DNA of 64,000 nucleotides, from assembly GCA_037893225.1 (NCBI GenBank), contig JAZGUH010000552.1:868001-932000 (forward strand), written 5' to 3'. The stretch comes from Hippasteria phrygiana. Its lineage: Eukaryota; Echinodermata; Asteroidea; Valvatida; Goniasteridae. Below are positions 1 to 11,800 of this stretch, one piece after another (positions within the stretch are counted from its first letter, which is position 1; every line of letters starts with the position of its first letter). The position numbers and the translations under genes were made by a program. The notes beneath the pieces are model-generated. The model saw only the letters and a list, made by a program, of their open reading frames with translations. It made no database searches and was not told where the DNA came from.

Positions 1-81
1 CAACAAATTTCCTTCTGTGAACTCTGTGTGCGTTCTTCCGTTTACTGCATTGTGACTGCTTAACGTTTGCCACATTTTCAG

Positions 82-108
82 ATGAACGCCCCTCCTTTCC
101 CTGTTCAT
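82..108. promoter_or_regulatory. Conserved dyad box with pyrimidine-rich spacer, representative copy
   Basis: 'ATGAAC' at 82-87 and 'GTTCAT' at 103-108 form a perfect 6-bp inverted repeat around a 15-base spacer whose last 14 bases are all pyrimidine (C and T). The whole stretch is among the least variable parts of the monomer. Exceptions I saw include 'cccgcc', 'ccctgc', 'gccactcc' (8750-8757), 'gcccatcc' (10388-10395), 'gctcctcc' (50190-50197) and 'ccttttcct'; none touches the dyad arms. A second short dyad, TTCA-N4-TGAA, overlaps the right arm at 104-115. Protein binding or hairpin formation is inference. Confidence 0.55.
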
Positions 109-160
109 AATTGAATGGTATATTGACCAAATCCAGTAATTTTCACACGAATGGGTAGCT

Positions 161-168
161 TAGATCTA
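161..168. other. Palindrome TAGATCTA containing a BglII site, representative copy
   Basis: The palindrome is present in most monomers at this position. A minority class has 'agatatagc' instead and lacks the site; it corresponds to A types 8 and 10, B3 and B5 and their relatives. Digestion with BglII should thus give a 234-bp ladder with 468-bp and larger steps that reflect the higher-order order. Confidence 0.85.
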
Positions 169-212
169 GCGCAACAATTTTAGACCATCGCCAGCTTCAT
201 AGCGTGAGAACT

Positions 213-227
213 CTTCGAGAAAATTCA
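213..227 (+). promoter_or_regulatory. Heat-shock-element-like motif, representative copy
   Basis: Here the sequence is 'cTTCgaGAAaaTTCa', a perfect match to the three-pentamer heat-shock element nTTCnnGAAnnTTCn. The same 15 bases occur at this position in the commonest monomer type throughout the array. Other types break one pentamer: 'ctttgag' and 'ctgcgag' lose the first, 'aaatttaaac' and 'aaatgcaaac' the third. Whether any heat-shock factor binds is unknown; the element is short enough to have arisen by chance once and then been amplified. Confidence 0.5.
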
Positions 228-872
228 AACCTCGCAACAATTATTTTCCCATGAACTCCGTGTTCGTTCTCCCGTTTACTGCATTGTGACTGCTTAACGT
301 TTGCCAAATTTTCAGATGAACGCCCCTCCTTTCCCTGTTCATAATTGAATGGTATATTGACCAAATCCAGCAATTTTTACACGTATGGGTAGCTTAGATC
401 TAGCGCAACAGTTTGAGACCATCGCCAGCTTCACATCGTTAGAACTCTTCGAGAAAATTCAAACCTCGCAACAAATTTCTTCCTGTGAACTCTGTGTGCG
501 TTCTCCCGTTTACTGCATTGTGACTGCTTAACGTTTGCCAAATTTTCAGATGAACGCCCCTCCTTTCCCTGTTCATAATTGAATGGTATATTGACCAAAT
601 CCAGAAATTGTTACACTTATGGGTAGCTTAGATCTAGCGCAACAGTTTGAGACCATCGCCAGCTTCACATCGTTAGAACTCTTCGAGAAAATTCAAACCT
701 CGCAACAAATTTCCTTCTGTGAACTCTGTGTGCGTTCTTCCGTTTACTGCATTGTGACTGCTTAACGTTTGCCACATTTTCAGATGAACGCCCCTCCTTT
801 CCCTGTTCATAATTGAATGGGATATTGACCAAATCCAGTAATTTTCACACGAATGGGTAGCTTAGATCTAGC

Positions 873-945
873 GCAACAATTTGAGACCATCGCCAGCTTC
901 ATAGCGTGAGAACTCTTCGAGAAAATTTAAACCTCGCAACAATTT
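873..945. repeat. Internal short direct repeat GCAACAATTT, representative pair
   Basis: 'GCAACAATTT' occurs at 873-882 and again at 936-945, 63 bp apart, within each 234-bp period. In most monomers the second copy reads 'GCAACAAATTT' with one extra A. The two sites are the only longer internal repetition I can see in the monomer. They may be a remnant of how the monomer arose or simply chance. Confidence 0.6.
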
Positions 946-2964
946 TTTTCCTGTGAACTCTGTGTGCGTTCTCCCGTTTACTGCATTGTGACTGCTTAAC
1001 GTTTGCCAAATTTTCAGATGAACGCCCCTCCTTTCCCTGTTCATAATTGAATGGTATATTGACCAAATCCAGTATTTTGTACACGTATGGGTAGCTTAGA
1101 TCTAGCGCAACAGTTTGAGACCATCGCCAGCTTCACATCGTTAGAACTCTTCGAGAAAATTCAAACCTCGCAACAAATGTCTTCCCGTGAACTCTGTGTG
1201 CGTTCTCCCGTTTACTGCATTGTGACTGCTTAACGTTTGCCACATTTTCAGATGAACGCCCCTCCTTTCCCTGTTCATAATTGAATGGTATATTGACCAA
1301 ATCCAGTAATTTTTACACTTATGAGAAGCTTAGATCTAGCGCAACAATTTGAGACCATCGCCAGCTTCACAGCGTTAGAACTCTTCGAGAAAATTCAAAC
1401 CTCGCAACAAATTTCTTCCCATGAACTCTGTGTGCGTTCTTCCGTTTACTGCATTGTGACTGCTTAACGTTTGCCACATTTTCAGATGAACGCCCCTCCT
1501 TTCCCTGTTCATAATTGAATGGTATATTGACCAAATCCAGTAATTTTTACACGTATGGGTAGCTTAGATCTAGCGCAACAATTTGAGACCATCGCCAGGT
1601 TTACAGCGTTAGAACTCTTCGAGAAAATTCAAACCTCGCAACAAATTTCTTCCCGTGAACTCTGTGTGCGTTCTCCCGTTTACTGCATTGTGACTGTTTA
1701 ACGTTTGCCAAATTTTCAGATGAACGCCCCTCCTTTCCCTGTTCATAATTGAATGGTATATTGACCAAATCCAGTAATTTTTACACGTATGGGTAGCTTA
1801 GATATAGCGCAACAATTTCAGACCATCGCCAGCTTCATAGCGTTAGAACTCTTTGAGAAAATTCAAACCTCGCAACAAATTTCTTCCCGTGAACTCTGTG
1901 TGCGTTCTATCGTTTACTGCATTGTGGCTGCTTAACGTTTGCCAAATTTTCAGATGAACGCCCCTCCTTTCCCTGTTCATAATTTAATAGGTATATTGAC
2001 CAAATCCAGCAATTTTCACACGTATTGGTAGCTTAGATCTAGCGCAACAATTTGAGACCATCGGCAGCTTCACAGCGTTAGAACTCTTTGAGAAAATTCA
2101 AACCTCGCAACAAATTTCTTTCCGTGAACTCTGTGTGCGTTCTCCCGTTTACTGCATTGTGACTGCTTAACGTTTGCCAAATTTTCAGATGAACGCCCCT
2201 CCTTTCCCTGTTCATAATTTAATGGGATATTGACAAAATCCAGTAATTTTTACACGGATGGGTAGCTTAGATATAGCGCAACAATTTCAGACCATCGCCA
2301 GCTTCACAGCGTTAGAACTCTTCGAGAAAATTCAAACCTCGCAACAAATTTCCTTCTGTGAACTCTGTGTGCGTTCTTCCGTTTACTGCATTGTGACTGC
2401 TTAACGGTTGCCAAATTTTCAGATGAACGCCCCGCCTTTCCCTGTTCATAATTGAATGGTATATTGACCAAATCCAGTAATTTTTACACGTATGGGTAGC
2501 TTAGATCTAGCGCAACAGTTTGAGACCATCGCCAGCTTCACATCGTTAGAACTCTTCGAGAAAATTCAAACCTCGGAACAAATTTCTTCCCGTGAACTCT
2601 GTGTGCGTTCTCCCGTTTACTGCATTGTGACTGCTTAACGTTTGCCAAATTTTCAGATGAACGCCCCTCCTTTCCCTGTTCATAATTGAATGGTATATTG
2701 ACCAAATCCAGTAATTTTTACACGTATGGGTAGCTTAGATCTAGCGCAACAATTTGAGACCATCGCCAGATTCACAGCGTTAGAACTCTTCGAGAAAATT
2801 CAAACCTCGCAACAAATTTCTTCCTGTGAACTCTGTGTGCGTTCTTCCGTTTACTGCATTGTGACTGCTTAACAGGTGCCAAATTTTCAGATGAACGCCC
2901 CTCCTTTCCCTGTTCATAATTTAATGGGATATTGACCAAATCCAGTAATTGTCACACGAATGGG

Positions 2965-3056
2965 TAGCTTAGATCTAGCGCAACAATTTGAGACCATCGC
3001 CAGCTTCATAGCGTGAGAACTCTTCGAGAAAATTCAAACCTCGCAACAATTTTTTT
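2965..3056 (+). promoter_or_regulatory. Possible RNA polymerase III internal promoter and T-run, representative copy
   Basis: 'TAGCTTAG' at 2965-2972 matches the first eight positions of the tRNA A box (TRGCNNAG), but the following bases do not fit. 'ATTCAAACC' at 3032-3040 matches the B box core GWTCRANNC except for the first G. A run of seven T at 3050-3056 could act as a terminator. Spacing between the boxes is 67 bp, longer than in an intronless tRNA but within what Pol III tolerates. In many copies a TATATT lies 37 bp upstream of the A box-like sequence. Only some monomer types have the T7 run. This is a pattern match, not evidence of transcription. Confidence 0.3.
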
Positions 3057-3277
3057 CCCATGAACTCTGTGTGCGTTCTCCCGTTTACTGCATTGTGACT
3101 GCTTAACGTTTGCCAAATTTTCAGATGAACGCCCCTCCTTTCCCTGTTCATAATTGAATGGTATATTGACCAAATCCAGTAATTTTTACACGTATGGGTA
3201 GCTTAGATCTAGCGCAACAGTTTGAGACCATCGCCAGCTTCATAGCGTGAGAACTCTTCGAGAAAATTCAAACCTCG

Positions 3278-3511
3278 GAACAAATTTCTTCCCATGAACT
3301 CTGTGTGCGTTCTCCCGTTTACTGCATTGTGACTGCTTAACGTTTGCCAAATTTTCAGATGAACGCCCCTCCTTTCCCTGTTCATAATTGAATGGTATAT
3401 TGACCAAATCCAGTAATTTTTACACGTATGGGTAGCTTAGATCTAGCGCAACAGTTTGAGACCATCGCCAGCTTCATAGCGTGAGAACTCTTCGAGAAAA
3501 TTCAAACCTCG
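3278..3511. repeat. Hybrid monomer, A type 15/17 junction
   Basis: It begins with 'ggaacaaat' as type 15 does, then has 'cccatgaac', 'cagtttgag' and 'atagcgtgag' as type 17 does. The switch must lie in the identical stretch between them, within about monomer positions 2-15. It accounts exactly for the two monomers that unit A1 lacks relative to A2. Confidence 0.85.
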
Positions 3512-4214
3512 GAACAAATTTCTTCCCGTGAACTCTGTGTGCGTTCTCCCGTTTACTGCATTGTGACTGCTTAACGTTTGCCAAATTTTCAGATGAACGC
3601 CCCTCCTTTCCCTGTTCATAATTTAATAGGTATATTGACCAAATCCAGCAATTTTCACACGTATTGATAGCTTAGATCTAGCGCAACAATTTGAGACCAT
3701 CGCCAGCTTCATAGCGTGAGAACTCTTCGAGAAAATTCAAACCTCGCAACAATTTTTTTCCCATGAACTCTGTGTGCGTTCTCCCGTTTACTGCATTGTG
3801 ACTGCTTAACGTTTGCCAAATTTTCAGATGAACGCCCCTCCTTTCCCTGTTCATAATTGAATGGTATATTGACCAAATCCAGTAATTTTTAAACGTATGG
3901 GTAGCTTAGATCTAGCGCAACAGTTTGAGACCATCGCCAGCTTCACATCGTTAGAACTCTTCGAGAAAATTCAAACCTCGCAACAAATTTCTTCCCGTGA
4001 ACTCTGTGTGCGTTCTTCCGTTTACTGCATTGTGACTGCTTAACGTTTGCCAAATTTTCAGATGAACGCCCCTCCTTTCCCTGTTCATAATTGAATGGTA
4101 TATTGACCAAATCCAGTAATTTTCACACGTATGGGTAGCTTAGATCTAGCGCAACAATTTCAGACCATCGCCAGCTTCACAGCGTTAGAACTCTTCGAGA
4201 AAATTCAAACCTCG

Positions 4215-7200
4215 CAACAAATTTCCTTCTGTGAACTCTGTGTGCGTTCTTCCGTTTACTGCATTGTGACTGCTTAACGTTTGCCACATTTTCAGATGAA
4301 CGCCCCTCCTTTCCCTGTTCATAATTGAATGGTATATTGACCAAATCCAGTAATTTTCACACGAATGGGTAGCTTAGATCTAGCGCAACAATTTTAGACC
4401 ATCGCCAGCTTCATAGCGTGAGAACTCTTCGAGAAAATTCAAACCTCGCAACAATTATTTTCCCATGAACTCCGTGTGCGTTCTCCCGTTTACTGCATTG
4501 TGACTGCTTAACGTTTGCCAAATTTTCAGATGAACGCCCCTCCTTTCCCTGTTCATAATTGAATGGTATATTGACCAAATCCAGCAATTTTTACACGTAT
4601 GGGTAGCTTAGATCTAGCGCAACAGTTTGAGACCATCGCCAGCTTCACATCGTTAGAACTCTTCGAGAAAATTCAAACCTCGCAACAAATTTCTTCCTGT
4701 GAACTCTGTGTGCGTTCTCCCGTTTACTGCATTGTGACTGCTTAACGTTTGCCAAATTTTCAGATGAACGCCCCTCCTTTCCCTGTTCATAATTGAATGG
4801 TATATTGACCAAATCCAGAAATTGTTACACTTATGGGTAGCTTAGATCTAGCGCAACAGTTTGAGACCATCGCCAGCTTCACATCGTTAGAACTCTTCGA
4901 GAAAATTCAAACCTCGCAACAAATTTCCTTCTGTGAACTCTGTGTGCGTTCTTCCGTTTACTGCATTGTGACTGCTTAACGTTTGCCACATTTTCAGATG
5001 AACGCCCCTCCTTTCCCTGTTCATAATTGAATGGGATATTGACCAAATCCAGTAATTTTCACACGAATGGGTAGCTTAGATCTAGCGCAACAATTTGAGA
5101 CCATCGCCAGCTTCATAGCGTGAGAACTCTTCGAGAAAATTTAAACCTCGCAACAATTTTTTTCCTGTGAACTCTGTGTGCGTTCTCCCGTTTACTGCAT
5201 TGTGACTGCTTAACGTTTGCCAAATTTTCAGATGAACGCCCCTCCTTTCCCTGTTCATAATTGAATGGTATATTGACCAAATCCAGTATTTTGTACACGT
5301 ATGGGTAGCTTAGATCTAGCGCAACAGTTTGAGACCATCGCCAGCTTCACATCGTTAGAACTCTTCGAGAAAATTCAAACCTCGCAACAAATGTCTTCCC
5401 GTGAACTCTGTGTGCGTTCTCCCGTTTACTGCATTGTGACTGCTTAACGTTTGCCACATTTTCAGATGAACGCCCCTCCTTTCCCTGTTCATAATTGAAT
5501 GGTATATTTACCAAATCCAGTAATTTTTACACTTATGAGAAGCTTAGATCTAGCGCAACAATTTGAGACCATCGCCAGCTTCACAGCGTTAGAACTCTTC
5601 GAGAAAATTCAAACCTCGCAACAAATTTCTTCCCATGAACTCTGTGTGCGTTCTTCCGTTTACTGCATTGTGACTGCTTAACGTTTGCCACATTTTCAGA
5701 TGAACGCCCCTCCTTTCCCTGTTCATAATTGAATGGTATATTGACCAAATCCAGTAATTTTTACACGTATGGGTAGCTTAGATCTAGCGCAACAATTTGA
5801 GACCATCGCCAGGTTTACAGCGTTAGAACTCTTCGAGAAAATTCAAACCTCGCAACAAATTTCTTCCCGTGAACTCTGTGTGCGTTCTCCCGTTTACTGC
5901 ATTGTGACTGTTTAACGTTTGCCAAATTTTCAGATGAACGCCCCTCCTTTCCCTGTTCATAATTGAATGGTATATTGACCAAATCCAGTAATTTTTACAC
6001 GTATGGGTAGCTTAGATATAGCGCAACAATTTCAGACCATCGCCAGCTTCATAGCGTTAGAACTCTTTGAGAAAATTCAAACCTCGCAACAAATTTCTTC
6101 CCGTGAACTCTGTGTGCGTTCTATCGTTTACTGCATTGTGGCTGCTTAACGTTTGCCAAATTTTCAGATGAACGCCCCTCCTTTCCCTGTTCATAATTTA
6201 ATAGGTATATTGACCAAATCCAGCAATTTTCACACGTATTGGTAGCTTAGATCTAGCGCAACAATTTGAGACCATCGGCAGCTTCACAGCGTTAGAACTC
6301 TTTGAGAAAATTCAAACCTCGCAACAAATTTCTTTCCGTGAACTCTGTGTGCGTTCTCCCGTTTACTGCATTGTGACTGCTTAACGTTTGCCAAATTTTC
6401 AGATGAACGCCCCTCCTTTCCCTGTTCATAATTTAATGGGATATTGACAAAATCCAGTAATTTTTACACGGATGGGTAGCTTAGATATAGCGCAACAATT
6501 TCAGACCATCGCCAGCTTCACAGCGTTAGAACTCTTCGAGAAAATTGAAACCTCGCAACACATTTCCTTCTGTGAACTCTGTGTGCGTTCTTCCGTTTAC
6601 TGCATTGTGACTGCTTAACGGTTGCCAAATTTTCAGATGAACGCCCCGCCTTTCCCTGTTCATAATTGAATGGTATATTGACCAAATCCAGTAATTTTTA
6701 CACGTATGGGTAGCTTAGATCTAGCGCAACAGTTTGAGACCATCGCCAGCTTCACATCGTTAGAACTCTTCGAGAAAATTCAAACCTCGGAACAAATTTC
6801 TTCCCGTGAACTCTGTGTGCGTTCTCCCGTTTACTGCATTGTGACTGCTTAACGTTTGCCAAATTTTCAGATGAACGCCCCTCCTTTCCCTGTTCATAAT
6901 TGAATGGTATATTGACCAAATCCAGTAATTTTTACACGTATGGGTAGCTTAGATCTAGCGCAACAATTTGAGACCATCGCCAGATTCACAGCGTTAGAAC
7001 TCTTCGAGAAAATTCAAACCTCGCAACAAATTTCTTCCTGTGAACTCTGTGTGCGTTCTTCCGTTTACTGCATTGTGACTGCTTAACGGGTGCCAAATTT
7101 TCAGATGAACGCCCCTCCTTTCCCTGTTCATAATTTAATGGGATATTGACCAAATCCAGTAATTGTCACACGAATGGGTAGCTTAGATCTAGCGCAACAA

Positions 7201-8896
7201 TTTGAGACCATCGCCAGCTTCATAGCGTGAGAACTCTTCGAGAAAATTCAAACCTCGCAACAATTTTTTTCCCATGAACTCTGTGTGCGTTCTCCCGTTT
7301 ACTGCATTGTGACTGCTTAACGTTTGCCAAATTTTCAGATGAACGCCCCTCCTTTCCCTGTTCATAATTGAATGGTATATTGACCAAATCCAGTAATTTT
7401 TACACGTATGGGTAGCTTAGATCTAGCGCAACAGTTTGAGACCATCGCCAGCTTCATAGCGTGAGAACTCTTCGAGAAAATTCAAACCTCGGAACAAATT
7501 TCTTCCCGTGAACTCTGTGTGCGTTCTCCCGTTTACTGCATTGTGACTGCTTAACGTTTGCCAAATTTTCAGATGAACGCCCCTCCTTTCCCTGTTCATA
7601 ATTGAATGGTATATTGACCAAATCCAGTAATTTTTACACGTATGGGTAGCTTAGATCTAGCGCAACAATTTGAGACCATCGGCAGCTTCACAGCGTTAGA
7701 ACTCTTCGAGAAAATGCAAACCTCGCAACAAATTTCTTCCTGTGAACTCTGTGTGCGTTCTTCCGTTTACTGCATTGTGACTGCTTAACGTTTGCCACAT
7801 TTTCAGATGAACGCCCCTCCTTTCCCTGTTCATAATTGAATGGTATATTGACCAAATCCAGTAATTTTTACACGTATGGGTAGCTTAGATCTAGCGCAAC
7901 AATTTGAGACCATCGAAAGCTTTACAGCGTTAGAACTCTTCGAGAAAATTCAAACCTCGCAACAAATTTCTTCCCATGAACTCTGTGTGCGTTCTCCCGT
8001 TTACTGCATTGTGACTGCTTAACGTTTGCCAAATTTTCAGATGAACGCCCCTCCTTTCCCTGTTCATAATTGAATGGTATATTGACCAAATCCAGTAATT
8101 TTTACACGTATGGGTAGCTTAGATCTAGCGCAACAGTTTGAGACCATCGCCAGCTTCATAGCGTGAGAACTCTTCGAGAAAATTCAAACCTCGGAACAAA
8201 TTTCTTCCCGTGAACTCTGTGTGCGTTCTCCCGTTTACTGCATTGTGACTGCTTAACGTTTGCCAAATTTTCAGATGAACGCCCCTCCTTTCCCTGTTCA
8301 TAATTTAATAGGTATATTGACCAAATCCAGCAATTTTCACACGTATTGATAGCTTAGATCTAGCGCAACAATTTGAGACCATCGCCAGCTTCATAGCGTG
8401 AGAACTCTTCGAGAAAATTCAAACCTCGCAACAATTTTTTTCCCATGAACTCTGTGTGCGTTCTCCCGTTTACTGCATTGTGACTGCTTAACGTTTGCCA
8501 AATTTTCAGATGAACGCCCCTCCTTTCCCTGTTCATAATTGAATGGTATATTGACCAAATCCAGTAATTTTTAAACGTATGGGTAGCTTAGATCTAGCGC
8601 AACAGTTTGAGACCATCGCCAGCTTCACATCGTTAGAACTCTTCGAGAAAATTCAAACCTCGCAACAAATTTCTTCCCGTGAACTCTGTGTGCGTTCTTC
8701 CGTTTACTGCATTGTGACTGCTTAACGTTTGCCAAATTTTCAGATGAACGCCACTCCTTTCCCTGTTCATAATTGAATGGTATATTGACCAAATCCAGTA
8801 ATTTTCACACGTATGGGTAGCTTAGATCTAGCGCAACAATTTCAGACCATCGCCAGCTTCACAGCGTTAGAACTCTTCGAGAAAATTCAAACCTCG
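4215..8896. repeat. HOR unit A2, complete 20-mer (4682 bp)
   Basis: This is the fullest version of the region A unit and the best reference for it. Monomers start at 4215, then every 234 bp, except that the ninth (6087) and eighteenth (8194) are 235 bp because of 'aataggtata'. Each of the twenty monomers has its own signature: for example the fifth (5151) has a T7 run and 'cagtattttgtac', the tenth (6322) 'ttgacaaaatcc', the eleventh (6556) 'cggttgcc' with 'cccgcc', the fifteenth (7492) 'aaaatgcaaac', and the sixteenth (7726) 'catcgaaagc'. Private changes include 'tatatttacc' at about 5503-5512, 'aaaattgaaac' and 'caacacattt' near 6541-6562. Confidence 0.92.
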
Positions 8897-11800
8897 CAAC
8901 AAATTTCCTTCTGTGAACTCTGTGTGCGTTCTTCCGTTTACTGCATTGTGACTGCTTAACGTTTGCCACATTTTCAGATGAACGCCCCTCCTTTCCCTGT
9001 TCATAATTGAATGGTATATTGACCAAATCCAGTAATTTTCACACGAATGGGTAGCTTAGATCTAGCGCAACAATTTTAGACCATCGCCAGCTTCATAGCG
9101 TGAGAACTCTTCGAGAAAATTCAAACCTCGCAACAATTATTTTCCCATGAACTCCGTGTGCGTTCTCCCGTTTACTGCATTGTGACTGCTTAACGTTTGC
9201 CAAATTTTCAGATGAACGCCCCTCCTTTCCCTGTTCATAATTGAATGGTATATTGACCAAATCCAGCAATTTTTACACGTATGGGTAGCTTAGATCTAGC
9301 GCAACAGTTTGAGACCATCGCCAGCTTCACATCGTTAGAACTCTTCGAGAAAATTCAAACCTCGCAACAAATTTCTTCCTGTGAACTCTGTGTGCGTTCT
9401 CCCGTTTACTGCATTGTGACTGCTTAACGTTTGCCAAATTTTCAGATGAACGCCCCTCCTTTCCCTGTTCATAATTGAATGGTATATTGACCAAATCCAG
9501 AAATTGTTACACTTATGGGTAGCTTAGATCTAGCGCAACAGTTTGAGACCATCGCCAGCTTCACATCGTTAGAACTCTTCGAGAAAATTCAAACCTCGCA
9601 ACAAATTTCCTTCTGTGAACTCTGTGTGCGTTCTTCCGTTTACTGCATTGTGACTGCTTAACGTTTGCCACATTTTCAGATGAACGCCCCTCCTTTCCCT
9701 GTTCATAATTGAATGGGATATTGACCAAATCCAGTAATTTTCACACGAATGGGTAGCTTAGATCTAGCGCAACAATTTGAGACCATCGCCAGCTTCATAG
9801 CGTGAGAACTCTTCGAGAAAATTTAAACCTCGCAACAATTTTTTTCCTGTGAACTCTGTGTGCGTTCTCCCGTTTACTGCATTGTGACTGCTTAACGTTT
9901 GCCAAATTTTCAGATGAACGCCCCTCCTTTCCCTGTTCATAATTGAATGGTATATTGACCAAATCCAGTATTTTGTACACGTATGGGTAGCTTAGATCTA
10001 GCGCAACAGTTTGAGACCATCGCCAGCTTCACATCGTTAGAACTCTTCGAGAAAATTCAAACCTCGCAACAAATGTCTTCCCGTGAACTCTGTGTGCGTT
10101 CTCCCGTTTACTGCATTGTGACTGCTTAACGTTTGCCACATTTTCAGATGAACGCCCCTCCTTTCCCTGTTCATAATTGAATGGTATATTTACCAAATCC
10201 AGTAATTTTTACACTTATGAGAAGCTTAGATCTAGCGCAACAATTTGAGACCATCGCCAGCTTCACAGCGTTAGAACTCTTCGAGAAAATTCAAACCTCG
10301 CAACAAATTTCTTCCCATGAACTCTGTGTGCGTTCTTCCGTTTACTGCATTGTGACTGCTTAACGTTTGCCACATTTTCAGATGAACGCCCATCCTTTCC
10401 CTGTTCATAATTGAATGGTATATTGACCAAATCCAGTAATTTTTACACGTATGGGTAGCTTAGATCTAGCGCAACAATTTGAGACCATCGCCAGGTTTAC
10501 AGCGTTAGAACTCTTCGAGAAAATTCAAACCTCGCAACAAATTTCTTCCCGTGAACTCTGTGTGCGTTCTCCCGTTTACTGCATTGTGACTGTTTAACGT
10601 TTGTCAAATTTTCAGATGAACGCCCCTCCTTTCCCTGTTCATAATTGAATGGTATATTGACCAAATCCAGTAATTTTTACACGTATGGGTAGCTTAGATA
10701 TAGCGCAACAATTTCAGACCATCGCCAGCTTCATAGCGTTAGAACTCTTTGAGAAAATTCAAACCTCGCAACAAATTTCTTCCCGTGAACTCTGTGTGCG
10801 TTCTATCGTTTACTGCATTGTGGCTGCTTAACGTTTGCCAAATTTTCAGATGAACGCCCCTCCTTTCCCTGTTCATAATTTAATAGGTATATTGACCAAA
10901 TCCAGCAATTTTCACACGTATTGGTAGCTTAGATCTAGCGCAACAATTTGAGACCATCGGCAGCTTCACAGCGTTAGAACTCTTTGAGAAAATTCAAACC
11001 TCGCAACAAATTTCTTTCCGTGAACTCTGTGTGCGTTCTCCCGTTTACTGCATTGTGACTGCTTAACGTTTGCCAAATTTTCAGATGAACGCCCCTCCTT
11101 TCCCTGTTCATAATTTAATGGGATATTGACAAAATCCAGTAATTTTTACACGGATGGGTAGCTTAGATATAGCGCAACAATTTCAGACCATCGCCAGCTT
11201 CACAGCGTTAGAACTCTTCGAGAAAATTGAAACCTCGCAACAAATTTCCTTCTGTGAACTCTGTGTGCGTTCTTCCGTTTACTGCATTGTGACTGCTTAA
11301 CGGTTGCCAAATTTTCAGATGAACGCCCCTCCTTTCCCTGTTCATAATTTAATGGGATATTGACCAAATCCAGTAATTGTCACACGAATGGGTAGCTTAG
11401 ATCTAGCGCAACAATTTGAGACCATCGCCAGCTTCATAGCGTGAGAACTCTTCGAGAAAATTCAAACCTCGCAACAATTTTTTTCCCATGAACTCTGTGT
11501 GCGTTCTCCCGTTTACTGCATTGTGACTGCTTAACGTTTGCCAAATTTTCAGATGAACGCCCCTCCTTTCCCTGTTCATAATTGAATGGTATATTGACCA
11601 AATCCAGTAATTTTTACACGTATGGGTAGCTTAGATCTAGCGCAACAGTTTGAGACCATCGCCAGCTTCATAGCGTGAGAACTCTTCGAGAAAATTCAAA
11701 CCTCGGAACAAATTTCTTCCCGTGAACTCTGTGTGCGTTCTCCCGTTTACTGCATTGTGACTGCTTAACGTTTGCCAAATTTTCAGATGAACGCCCCTCC

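Larger units (their letters stand above)
1..4214. repeat. HOR unit A1, 18 monomers (4214 bp)
   Basis: This unit repeats at 4215 with the same order of monomer types. It starts with the type carrying 'ccttctgtg', 'ccacatttt', 'cacacgaatg' and 'attttagacc'. It is two monomers shorter than A2. The missing types are those with 'aaaatgcaaac' and 'catcgaaagc'. The loss is explained by a hybrid monomer at 3278-3511. Monomer 2 carries a private change ('ccgtgttcg' near 261-269). I place the start at base 1 only because the window begins there in the right phase; the array clearly continues upstream. Confidence 0.9.

Noticed and set aside
71..81. Splice acceptor-like 'attttcag' before 'atg'
   Set aside because: It is a very common short pattern, with no matching donor or exon structure in the array.
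88..102. G-quadruplex on the minus strand of the pyrimidine tract
   Set aside because: The G runs (GGG, GG, GGGG) are too few for a stable three-tier quadruplex; only a weak two-tier form would be possible.
82..114. A 10-codon mini open frame (ATG to TGA) repeated in most monomers
   Set aside because: Conservation follows from the conserved dyad box; many monomers with 'aatttaat' lack this stop and the frame then changes length. Nothing indicates translation.
214..229. CENP-B box
   Set aside because: 'TTCGagaaA' fits the first part of the box, but the essential CGGG that should follow is replaced by TCAA. No other place in the monomer fits better.
1..234. A tRNA or rRNA gene in the monomer
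   Set aside because: The A and B box-like motifs do not lie in a sequence that folds as a cloverleaf by eye, and no rRNA-like conserved segment is visible.
899..1084. Minus-strand open frames of 61-78 codons at 899, 5113, 9795, 19160, 21032, 50719, 52406, 54654, 54715, 56075, 58415, 59351 and 60989
   Set aside because: They are the same satellite segment in particular monomer variants. Most neighbours carry stops or lack the start in the same frame, there is no codon pattern and no recognisable domain. At 54654-54930 a one-base deletion merely shifts the frame.
5499..5681. Plus-strand 60-codon open frames at 5499, 10181 and 49047
   Set aside because: Each exists only because one base removes the TGA that closes this frame in other monomers. 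Isolated single-base openings in a satellite are not genes.
1..8896. Equal 4214-bp length of A1 and A3 as a true HOR period
   Set aside because: The two units lost different monomers (types 15-17 region in A1, 11-13 region in A3), so 4214 is not an ancestral period; the complete unit is 4682 bp.
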